DNA of 64,000 nucleotides from Hymenobacter lapidarius (GTDB taxonomy: Bacteria > Bacteroidota > Bacteroidia > Cytophagales > Hymenobacteraceae). A program made the translations under genes and the position numbers. Where the stretch lies: positions 91,456 through 155,455 of the forward strand of contig NZ_MDZB01000131.1 of NCBI RefSeq assembly GCF_001816145.1, written 5' to 3'. Below, one piece after another: positions 56,981 through 64,000 of this stretch; position 1 is the stretch's first letter, and each line of letters starts with the position of its first letter. A model generated the notes under the pieces. That model saw only the letters and a program-made list of their open reading frames with translations. It had not been told where the DNA came from and ran no database searches.

Positions 56981-59497
56981 CTACTGTTGGCCTTGGGTTT
57001 CGCCGGCTTTGGTGTCGTCGTTGCGGATGCTGCGGCGCTGCTTGGGGGGCGCGTTTTCGATTTTGCCAAAGCGGTAGCCGAAGGCCAGGCGGATGCCGCG
57101 CAGGGCAATGTAGTTGTGCTGCTCCAGGTTAAAAAACGGGGTATTGACGTTAGAACTAAGGTCGCGGCGGGCCGTCAGGAAGTTGTCGGCGTTGAGCGTG
57201 AGGTCGCCTTTTTCCTTCAGAATGGTCTTTTTGAAGCCGATGGAGTACCAGTTCCAGGCGGCGGCGCGGCCTTGCAGCTGCACGCGGGAGGAGTTGATGC
57301 CGCCGAAGAACTGCGCGCTCAGGCTTTTGCTGAATTTGTAGGTGGAATTGGCGTTGATGTTGAATATCAGGCCCTCGTTGCTGGTGTTGAGGAAGCCGGA
57401 GCGCAGCATGACGTAGGTGAACGTGCTGGAGCCGCTGACTTCCCACTTCGTGGTGGGCTTGAAGGAGCCGAACACGCTGCCGCCGTAGCTGCGGTTCTGG
57501 CCAATGTTGTCGTAGGTGGTGATGGTGGTGTCGAGGCGCTGGCTGCGCACAGTTTCGATGGCGTTGTTGGTTTGGCGGGTGAAGAGCGAGAAGTTCAGCA
57601 CCGAGCCTTTCAGGAACGTGCTGTAGTTCAGCTCGTAGCTATCCGTAAACTCGGGGTCAAGCTCGGGGTTGCCGCGGCTCACGTTGAATTTATCGACGCG
57701 GTTTTCGTAGGGGTTCAGGTAGTAAATCTGGGGGCGTTGGATGCGGCGGCTGTAGGCCAGCCGCAGGGTGTTGCCGGGCTTGCGGGCGTAGCTGATGTTG
57801 GCGTTGGGCAGCAGGCTGGTGTAGCCGCTGGTGAAGCGCGTGACGTCGTTTTGCTGGAAGCGGCCGACGATGTCGGTGCGCTCCAGGCGGGTGCCCACGC
57901 GGGAGTTCAGCTTTTTGCCCAGCGGAAAGCCGTAGGTGGCGTAGGCCGCGGCCACGTTCTGGTCGTAGTCGAAGCGGTTGGAGCGCAGCTGGTCCACTGC
58001 AAAGGGCGCGTCGGTGCCGTTGGCCGTTTGAATCTGGTAGTCGCTGAGCACGCGGCGCAGGATGGTTTTGGCGCCCACTTCCACGCTGCGCTTCTCGCCA
58101 ATGGGGTGCGTGTAGTCGGACTGCAACGTGGTTTCGAGGTTGCGCGAGAGGTTGTCGCTGCTCTCCCGGTAGTTGGGCAGGCCGGTGGCGGTGAAACCGT
58201 CGAACTGGTCGAGCGAGTAGGGCTGCAGGTTGCGGTTGCGCGAGTGCTGGCCCAACACGCTCCACTCCCGGCGCTTCTGGCCATCAAAGGTGCGGGTGTA
58301 GGTGCCGTTCACATCGTAATTCTGCGACTGGAACTTGTAGTTCGTGCCGCGGGTGAACAACTGATTGTCGGCCGGCCGCACCAGGGAAACCAAGTTGTTG
58401 GTTTGGTCGCTCTTGCTGTCGTTGCGGTTCAGGCCGCTGCTGACGCCCACGGTCAGGTTGTGGTTTTTGGCGGGGTCGTAGTCCAGGGTGAGGCGGCCGT
58501 AACCCCCGCCCCCGATGTTGTTGCCGCTACCGTCCTGGGTAAGGGTAGAAACCACGTTTTCGGGTGCCCCGTTGAAATTGACACGGCGCAGGTTGCTGGC
58601 GCTGGGGCTGTAGTAGAGGTAGCTGCTCACGTTCGTGCTCACGCCAATCTTGCCGCGGCGGGCATTCAGGCTGAAGTTGCCGTTGGAGCTGCGGTTGCCG
58701 GCGGCGGCGCCCACGCTGCCGTTCACGCCCTGCAGGTTGTTGCGCTTCAGAATAATGTTCACGATGCCGGCCGTGCCTTCGCCGTCGTACTTGGCGCCGG
58801 GCGTGGTAATGACTTCCACCGAGGCAATCTGGTCGGCGGGCAGTTGCTTGAGGGCGTCGGCCAGGTTGCCGGCCAGGATGCTGCTGGGCTTGTTGTTGAT
58901 GAGCACCCGGATGTTGGAGCTGCCGCGCAGCTGCACGTTGCCGTCGAGGTCCACGTTCAGCAGGGGCACTTTGCGCAGCACATCGGCGGCCACGCCGCCC
59001 TTGTTGGTCAGGTCGCGGTCGGCGTTGTACACGATGCGGTCGGGCTTCACTTCCACGGTTTCCTTTTCGCCGGTCACGGTCACGTCGCCCAGCTGCTGGG
59101 CGGTGGCGGTGAGGGCGAGCGGGCCCAGGTCGGTAGTGCCGCTGGTCACGGTCACGTCGCGCACCAGGGCCGCGTAGCCCAGGAAGGTGAGCTGCACCCG
59201 GTAGGCACCAGGCGCCAGCCCGCGCAGGCTGAAACGGCCTTTTTCATCGGCCACGGTACCATCCAGGGGAGTTTCGCCGGTGGCGGGCAGCAGGGCCACG
59301 GTGGCAAATTCCACCGGCTTTTTGGTGGTGGCGTCGAGCACGGTACCGGTCAGGCGGCCAGTGCCTTTGGGAGCTTCCGGCAGCACCAAGGGCTTGGGCG
59401 CGGCACCAGTAGGAGTGGGCGCGGGAGCCTGGGCGAAGGTTTGGGTGCTGGTGCCCACGGCAGCAAGCAACCCTAGCGTAAGTAAGAAAGGCTTCAT
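56981..59497 (-). CDS. Outer-membrane beta-barrel receptor with carboxypeptidase-like N-terminal domain
   Basis: This 838-residue protein has a signal peptide (MKPFLLTLGLLAAVGTSTQTFAQ), a carboxypeptidase-regulatory-like domain (about 45-130: GTVLDATTKKPVEFATVALLP... FLGYAALVRDVTV), a plug-like region (about 140-255: ADVLRKVPLLNVDLDGNVQLRG, IASVEVITTPGAKYDGEGTAGIVNIIL) and an outer-membrane beta-barrel (OMP_b-brl_3 type) up to residue 815. It resembles TonB-dependent receptors that lack a SusD partner; none is next to it. The last barrel strand ends FGYRFGK, followed by a charged tail. The ligand is unknown. Confidence 0.93.
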   Translation of the reverse strand: MKPFLLTLGLLAAVGTSTQTFAQAPAPTPTGAAPKPLVLPEAPKGTGRLTGTVLDATTKKPVEFATVALLPATGETPLDGTVADEKGRFSLRGLAPGAYRVQLTFLGYAALVRDVTVTSGTTDLGPLALTATAQQLGDVTVTGEKETVEVKPDRIVYNADRDLTNKGGVAADVLRKVPLLNVDLDGNVQLRGSSNIRVLINNKPSSILAGNLADALKQLPADQIASVEVITTPGAKYDGEGTAGIVNIILKRNNLQGVNGSVGAAAGNRSSNGNFSLNARRGKIGVSTNVSSYLYYSPSASNLRRVNFNGAPENVVSTLTQDGSGNNIGGGGYGRLTLDYDPAKNHNLTVGVSSGLNRNDSKSDQTNNLVSLVRPADNQLFTRGTNYKFQSQNYDVNGTYTRTFDGQKRREWSVLGQHSRNRNLQPYSLDQFDGFTATGLPNYRESSDNLSRNLETTLQSDYTHPIGEKRSVEVGAKTILRRVLSDYQIQTANGTDAPFAVDQLRSNRFDYDQNVAAAYATYGFPLGKKLNSRVGTRLERTDIVGRFQQNDVTRFTSGYTSLLPNANISYARKPGNTLRLAYSRRIQRPQIYYLNPYENRVDKFNVSRGNPELDPEFTDSYELNYSTFLKGSVLNFSLFTRQTNNAIETVRSQRLDTTITTYDNIGQNRSYGGSVFGSFKPTTKWEVSGSSTFTYVMLRSGFLNTSNEGLIFNINANSTYKFSKSLSAQFFGGINSSRVQLQGRAAAWNWYSIGFKKTILKEKGDLTLNADNFLTARRDLSSNVNTPFFNLEQHNYIALRGIRLAFGYRFGKIENAPPKQRRSIRNDDTKAGETQGQQ

Positions 59498-59701
59498 GGT
59501 GAAAAGGGTACTGATTGCAGAAAAAAGGCGGTATTATGAGCGGGGCAAACTGGTTGGAAAACAGAGTTTCGGTGACTTAATCAGACCAATCGGTCAATCA
59601 TTACACAGGTAGTGCGATGTCCCAAGCGTAAATGGGGTTAATTCGAAAGCAAGCTTTTGGGTGAAATTTTTATTTCTTTTTTTAGGATATTTATCACCGC
59701 T

Positions 59702-60442
59702 TCAGCCCAGCAAGGGCCGCACGGCGTCGGCGTACCCCCGGCTCACGCGCACCACCCGGCCGCCGGCCAGCGTGGCGTGGTAGCCGCCGCTGCCGTCGCG
59801 CTCCAGGTCGCACACGGCATCCAGGGCCACCAGCACCGAGCGGTGAATGCGCAGGAACCGCTGCGGGTCGAGGCGCTGCTCCAGCTGCCCCAGTCCCAGG
59901 CTGCTGAAAAACTGCCCGCCCGCCGTGTGCAGCGTGGCGTAGTCGCCGGCTGCTTCCACAAACTGGATGTCGGCTACGGGCACGGCCACCAAGCGCCCGC
60001 CCTGCGGCACAAACAGACGCGACGGATACGCGGCCGGCGCACTGGCCTCGTCCAGCCGCTGCAGCAGGCGTTCGAGGGCGGCGTCGGGTGCGGCCGGCTG
60101 GCTGAGCACCCGCCCCACCGCCTGCCGAAACCGGGCCCGGTCGTAGGGCTTGAGCAGGTAGTCCACGGCCCCGGCCGCGAAGGCATCCAGGGCGTACTGC
60201 TGGTAGGCAGTTGAAAAAATGACGCGTGGCACTTCCGTGAGCTGGGCCAGCACCTCAAACCCGGTCAGGCCGGGCATTTGAATGTCGAGAAAGACCACCT
60301 CGGGCCGGTGCTCGCGGATGGCGGCCAGCGCCGTCAGCCCGTCGGCGCAGTCGGCCAGCACGGTGAGCTGCGGAAAATCGGCCAGGTACTGCCGCACAAT
60401 GAGCCGGGCCGGGGCTTCGTCGTCGATGATGAGGGCGGTCAT
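59702..60442 (-). CDS. LytTR family response regulator
   Basis: This 246-residue protein has a receiver domain (ALIIDDEAPARLIVRQYL; phospho-acceptor Asp in VVFLDIQMPG near 52; Lys in LLKPYDRARF) and a LytTR DNA-binding domain (about 140-246: RLFVPQGGRLVAVPVADIQFVEAAGDYATLHT, RIHRSVLVALDAV). Its ATG overlaps the stop of the sensor kinase by four bases, so both are made together. Targets are not known; such pairs often regulate cell-envelope or stress genes. The barrel receptor gene lies 204 bases downstream. Confidence 0.95.
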   Translation of the reverse strand: MTALIIDDEAPARLIVRQYLADFPQLTVLADCADGLTALAAIREHRPEVVFLDIQMPGLTGFEVLAQLTEVPRVIFSTAYQQYALDAFAAGAVDYLLKPYDRARFRQAVGRVLSQPAAPDAALERLLQRLDEASAPAAYPSRLFVPQGGRLVAVPVADIQFVEAAGDYATLHTAGGQFFSSLGLGQLEQRLDPQRFLRIHRSVLVALDAVCDLERDGSGGYHATLAGGRVVRVSRGYADAVRPLLG

Positions 60443-61638
60443 GCGGGCACGGCCTGAGGAGTGGGAACCGGCACGGGCGCCGCCGGGCGGGCCTCGGGCT
60501 GCCGCACTGGCAGCACGCAGCTCACACGCAGGCCGTGGGGGACGTTGGCGCTGATTTCGAGGCCGGGGCTGCCCAAGGCCAGCAGGCGGGCGTGGGTGTT
60601 GCGCAGACCCAGGCCCGCGGCACTGCCCAGCAGCGCGGCGGGCGCCACCGTGGTGCCCACGCCGGTATCGGCCACCGTGATGCGCACGCCCCCGGGGCCG
60701 TAGGGCACCGCCGTCACGGTGAGGCAGCCCCCGGCCACGCTGGGCGCAATGCCGTGGCGCACGGCGTTTTCTACCAGGGGCTGCACCAGCATGGGCGGCA
60801 CCAGCAGCCCGAGCAGGGCATCGCCAACCACAAACTCGACTTGCAGCCGGGCGCCGAACCGGGCCTGCTCTAGGGCCAGGTAGTCGCGCAGGAAAGCCAG
60901 CTCTTCGCCCAGGGGCAGCATTTCGTGGCGCGACGCCACCAGCGCAAACCGGAACGTGTGGGCCAGTTTCGCAATCAATTCGCGGGTGCGTTCCAGCTCC
61001 GGCGGCACCGATGCGCTGATAGAGTTGAGCGTATTAAACAGGAAATGCGGGTTGATTTGAGCCTTCAGGGCCGCCACTTCGCTGTGGTGCGCCTGCTCGC
61101 GCAGCAGTTGCTCCAAGTGGCCGCGCTGCTGCAGCTGCTGGATAAAGCCCGTGGCGTGCAGCAACCCAAACTGAAAGCCGTAGAACAGCACCGGAATATA
61201 GACGTCCCAAGCCTTACCGGAGCCCTGAATGGTGCCCACCCCAAGCCAGCCCGCCGCCGCGTAGTAACTGCCCATCCACACCGCCACCCACAGCGGGCAC
61301 AGCCACAGGTGGTGCAGCAGGCGCCAGGGCCAGCTCACGCGCCGCAGCGGCCCTCGAAACAACAGCCACCACACCGGCAGCGTCCAAACGGCTTTCAGCG
61401 GGTAGTCAATCAGCAGCACCCGGCGCAGGTCATCGGGCAAAGTGCCGGCCTTGTAATCCTGGATGGCGTAGGCAATGGTGCCCGCGTAGAACACCCCGAA
61501 CAGTACGTAGAACAGCCCATAAAACAGCAGGCCCCTTGCGGTAATGCGGGGCAGCGCCCCCTGCTCTGCCGCGCCAAGGAGGCCGGCGCCGGCCTCCCCC
61601 GCCCCCCCCCACCGGGCTGGTGTCCTGGCGGGCTGCAA
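60439..61638 (-). CDS. LytS-type sensor histidine kinase
   Basis: This kinase of about 399 residues has N-terminal membrane helices (four, about 35-165), a His_kinase domain with the phosphorylated His in QINPHFLFNTLNSIS (near 198) and an ATPase region (VQPLVENAVRHGI, VADTGVG, GLGLRNTHARLLAL). It pairs with the LytTR regulator encoded next. The start is uncertain: a TTG at 61638 opens this frame, while an ATG at 61660 (MKAPLLPVAARQ) with a good promoter lies in another frame across a run of nine C bases (61592-61600). Losing one base would join them. Confidence 0.9.
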   Translation of the reverse strand: MQPARTPARWGGAGEAGAGLLGAAEQGALPRITARGLLFYGLFYVLFGVFYAGTIAYAIQDYKAGTLPDDLRRVLLIDYPLKAVWTLPVWWLLFRGPLRRVSWPWRLLHHLWLCPLWVAVWMGSYYAAAGWLGVGTIQGSGKAWDVYIPVLFYGFQFGLLHATGFIQQLQQRGHLEQLLREQAHHSEVAALKAQINPHFLFNTLNSISASVPPELERTRELIAKLAHTFRFALVASRHEMLPLGEELAFLRDYLALEQARFGARLQVEFVVGDALLGLLVPPMLVQPLVENAVRHGIAPSVAGGCLTVTAVPYGPGGVRITVADTGVGTTVAPAALLGSAAGLGLRNTHARLLALGSPGLEISANVPHGLRVSCVLPVRQPEARPAAPVPVPTPQAVPA

Positions 61639-61660
61639 CGGGTAAGAGGGGAGCCTTCAT

Positions 61661-62053
61661 AAGGTAGTAAGCTAGTATGCTGGCAAATGTAAAAGGCTTA
61701 CCGCCTTATTTATTAAGCATTTCGCCCAATGGCACCGGGCAGCGGTGAATGGTAGCCCGCGCCGCCCAACGGGAGAAGGCTCAACGGGCGGCGCGGACTG
61801 CTGCCTGCGGCCTGCAAGCCCGCCGCCTGGCGCGCAGCACTGGTGCGCCAAGCCACTGCCGGCGGAAGAAAGGCCACCACCGCGGCCCGGAAGAGGCCCT
61901 GCGCTGGAGCGATAGTAGAGAGAAGGAGCCGATGGCCGAAACGGCGCGATAAAACGCCCGTTTCGACCAGATAAGCAGACTTCGTTGCAGAAGAGGAAGG
62001 TAAGAAAAGCACAGGTAAACGCAAGGAAAGCAGGCATTAGTATGGCAGTATAC
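61661..62053. other. Intergenic stretch without a recognised gene
   Basis: Of these 393 bases, CCGCGCCGCCC (61757-61767) and GGGCGGCGCGG (61786-61796) form a perfect 11-bp stem. TACATTTG on the minus strand at 61684-61691 is a promoter candidate for the kinase. Open frames here are Ala/Arg-rich and show no motif. Confidence 0.5.
61684..61691 (-). promoter_or_regulatory. Candidate promoter for the sensor kinase
   Basis: TACATTTG on the minus strand matches TAnnTTTG, about 24 bases before the ATG at 61660. Confidence 0.45.
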
Positions 62054-63460
62054 CTATTCTACCTTGGCTGCGGGCTGGGCGTGGCCGCCCTGGTGCAGAA
62101 TGAGCTGGACCACTTCGCCCTTGTCGTTTTTGGCGAACTCAACCTGCGCAGGCACGCCTTTCAAGGCAAAGAGCACCGGCGAGGTGGCTTCGGTTTCGAA
62201 CTCGCTCTGGCCGGTGGCCTGCACGAAAATCTTGCCTTCGCGCTGCCGCACCGTGATGCGGAAAGCAGGCGTCAGCTCATACACGCCCACATAGCTGGTA
62301 AGCATGGCCGCGTTCAGCGCCACCGGGGCGGCCGGGGCCTGGCCGTGCAGCACCCGGAGCAAGCCGCGGCGCAGGTCGGCCAGGTTCTTGCCGCCGCTGT
62401 GGTTGTCGAGCAGCACGATGACCTGCTGGCTCGCCGGCACCCGCACCAGGTAGGAGCCGAAGCCATTGATGCCCCCGTTGTGCTCCTGCCCGAGCACCGA
62501 CTCCGGCCCCATCTTGGCCGTGAAGGACATCCAGCCGTAGGCGTAGTTTTCTTTTACGGGAGTGAATAGCAGTTTCTTGCTGGCTTCGGAAAGAACTTCA
62601 CCGCCGTCCAGGGCCTGGCTCCAGCGGTAGAGGTCCTGCACGGTGGAGGTGATGGCGCCCGCGGCATACGGCACGCTCATGGCGATGGGCGGCGTGTTGA
62701 CCAGGCCGCTGGCCGTGGCCGAGTAGCCGGCGGCGCGGCGCTTGTCGGCGGGCTCCAGGGTATCGTAGGCAGTATTTTTCAGCTTTAAGGGGCGGGCAAT
62801 CTGTTCCTGGAAAACCTGGGCGTAGGGCTTGCCAGTGACGTTCTCGATAATAGCGCCCAGCAGCACGTAGCCGGAGTTGCTGTAGCGAAACTGCGCGCCG
62901 GGTGTGTACTCCAGCGGCAGGGCCGAAAATAGCGCCACCAGCTGCGTGGGCGTCTGAGGGGTGCGCATTACCTCAGTGGCAAACTGGGGCAGGGCCGTGT
63001 AGTCGGGCAGGCCGGCGGTGTGCGAGAGCAGGTGGTGCAGCGTTATCTGGCGGCCGGCGGGCTGCGGGTAGTTGGGCAGGTAATCCGACACGTTGCCGTC
63101 GAGCCGGAGCAGGCCTTTCTCCACCAGCTGCAGCACCAGGGCGGCCGTGAACTGCTTGGTGAGCGAGCCAATTCGAAACTTGGTTTCGGGGGTGTTGGCC
63201 ACTTTTTTCTCGCGGTTGGCCAGGCCGTAGCCTTTTTGCAGGAGCACCTGGCCGTGGTCGGCCACCAGCACCGAACCCTGGAATAAGCCCGCCTTTTCGT
63301 ATTGCTTGATGAAAGCATCGAGCTGCTGGGCCGTGCTGGCGCTAGCAGTAGCGGTGGTGGGCACGGCGGCGGTTTGGGCGTGCAGCGGCGCGGTGGTAGC
63401 CAGCAGGCCCAGGAACAACAGACGGGTGCAGGCAGCGGCGGGGCGGAAAAAGTTTTTCAT
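62054..63460 (-). CDS. Serine hydrolase (beta-lactamase class C-like)
   Basis: This 468-residue periplasmic protein has a signal peptide (CTRLLFLGLLATTAPLHAQ). The Ser-x-x-Lys motif is SLTKQF (near 100), the Tyr motif YSNSGYVLLG (near 195) and the third motif region EHNGGINGF (near 325). A C-terminal domain (about 385-468, VALNAAMLTSYVGVYELT) resembles DUF3471-type additions. Class C-like hydrolases include D-aminopeptidases and esterases; drug resistance is not implied. TAGGTTTG about 54 bases upstream supports the ATG at 63460. Confidence 0.93.
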   Translation of the reverse strand: MKNFFRPAAACTRLLFLGLLATTAPLHAQTAAVPTTATASASTAQQLDAFIKQYEKAGLFQGSVLVADHGQVLLQKGYGLANREKKVANTPETKFRIGSLTKQFTAALVLQLVEKGLLRLDGNVSDYLPNYPQPAGRQITLHHLLSHTAGLPDYTALPQFATEVMRTPQTPTQLVALFSALPLEYTPGAQFRYSNSGYVLLGAIIENVTGKPYAQVFQEQIARPLKLKNTAYDTLEPADKRRAAGYSATASGLVNTPPIAMSVPYAAGAITSTVQDLYRWSQALDGGEVLSEASKKLLFTPVKENYAYGWMSFTAKMGPESVLGQEHNGGINGFGSYLVRVPASQQVIVLLDNHSGGKNLADLRRGLLRVLHGQAPAAPVALNAAMLTSYVGVYELTPAFRITVRQREGKIFVQATGQSEFETEATSPVLFALKGVPAQVEFAKNDKGEVVQLILHQGGHAQPAAKVE

Positions 63461-63917
63461 AGGGAAGCAGGCGAAAAGAGGAGTGAGAAGGTGGCTGATG
63501 ATGAATTCTAAGGCAAACCTATACCGGCCCAAACATCGGCTTTTCGCTATTCAACCAACCCTGCTCTTTCGCCCGGAAACTCCTCTTTTCAACCCGTGAA
63601 CTCCCATGCGGCACCACCCCTGCTCGCCCGCTGGCCGGTGGCCTGGGGTTGGTGCGGCCCGGCCGGGCGTTCGGAGGATTTTGGGGAGCGTTGGTTGAAA
63701 ATCGGGTTGCCCTGATGGCCGGCTTCTTACCTTTCGACGTGGAAAATCCTCTCGCTTCGCCCGTTGTTCCCGCCGCTCTTGCGCCTGCCAGGCAGCCCGT
63801 TCGCCCGCGCCCGGGGAGCTGGGCACTGCCTCGTTTCGGGTGGTGGCCCACGGTTCGGGACAATACGCCCGTGCCGTGGTGGGTGCACGTGCTGCTCATC
63901 CTAGGACGTGTGAACAA
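63461..63917. other. Gap before the IS element
   Basis: These 457 bases hold the minus-strand promoter candidate TAGGTTTG (63514-63521) for the serine hydrolase. Otherwise they show only motif-free open frames with high Arg/Pro/Ala content. The stretch GGACGTGTGAACA at 63904 may be the inverted end of the IS. Confidence 0.5.
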
Positions 63918-64000
63918 TTAAAGCCACATCAGGATGGCTCCTAGCGTGACCATTGCCAGAAAGGTACTGGCGTTCTTCTCGTAACGCGAGGCGAGGGCCC
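63918..64000 (-). mobile_element. IS5-type transposase, 3' end
   Basis: The last 26 codons read ALASRYEKNASTFLAMVTLG followed by AILMWL and a stop at 63918. This C-terminal pattern (SRYEK, FLAMV, AAILxW) is common in IS5/IS4 family transposases. The rest of the element lies beyond the window. Confidence 0.7.

Noticed and set aside
56951..59476. A long plus-strand frame (841 codons) opposite the outer-membrane receptor gene
   Set aside because: It is a mirror of the receptor coding strand, rich in Val/Gly/Ala, with no motifs, and the minus-strand gene is complete and of a known family.
63519..63917. A 132-codon minus-strand frame before the IS element
   Set aside because: It is Arg/Pro/Gly-rich without domain, promoter or conserved start, and lies in likely non-coding DNA.

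Overview
The window is high-GC DNA from a Bacteroidota chromosome, most likely the Hymenobacter lineage (Cytophagales). This rests on a C-terminal type IX secretion (T9SS) sorting domain, outer-membrane beta-barrel and TonB families typical of the phylum, start sites without Shine-Dalgarno sequences, and repeated TAnnTTTG promoter elements, the -7 consensus of the Bacteroidota primary sigma factor. Most of the window is chromosomal core. Mobile DNA is limited to the 3' end of an IS5-type transposase at the right edge and short interspersed repeats.

Layout. 1-9.2 kb: two TonB C-terminal proteins, a DUF2157/GDYXXLXY pair, a thioesterase, rlmN, a predicted beta-barrel protein, a BrkB-like membrane protein, a periplasmic protein and DUF3891. 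9.3-13.9 kb: an alpha/beta hydrolase and a zinc metalloprotease, both broken by one-base frameshifts, then a beta-propeller protein. 14-17.6 kb: threonine breakdown (tdh and kbl) with a patatin-like lipase between. 17.6-24.6 kb: cdaA-folP, divergent from DUF1599, a BT_3928-type membrane protein, an ABC permease, aroK and a fatty acid hydroxylase. 24.9-29.3 kb: the lemA-TPM-TPM operon, a sugar nucleotidyltransferase and a third frameshifted gene. 29.3-38.9 kb: prolyl oligopeptidase and methyl-cycle genes (ahcY, a methyltransferase, metK). 39-42 kb: hpf, xerC, rpsU and acyl-CoA dehydrogenase. 42.1-47.6 kb: a lower-GC exopolysaccharide export operon (Wza-like, Wzc-like BY-kinase, CpsB-like phosphatase, epimerase). 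47.8-50.1 kb: a TPR protein and a phosphosulfolactate synthase. 50.2-54.7 kb: a 1123-residue T9SS cargo protein and a bestrophin. 55.2-64 kb: DedA, aroE, an outer-membrane receptor, a LytTR/LytS two-component pair, a serine hydrolase and the IS5 end.

How the genes work together. MetK makes S-adenosylmethionine, methyltransferases such as RlmN and the THUMP-like enzyme spend it, and AhcY removes the product. AroK and AroE are separate steps of the shikimate pathway. The Wza-Wzc-CpsB trio forms a phosphorylation-controlled polysaccharide export system.

The most notable signals are promoters placed so that transcripts would begin at the AUG (rlmN, the patatin and the 34697 gene); an interspersed GTCATGCTGAGC repeat family with two paired-arm forms; a possible self-complementary folP leader; a hairpin plus U-tract just before the xerC start; a comA homologue away from other coenzyme M genes; and three one-base deletions that look more like base-level sequence error than decay. 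No CRISPR array, tRNA, rRNA, phage or defence system was seen.
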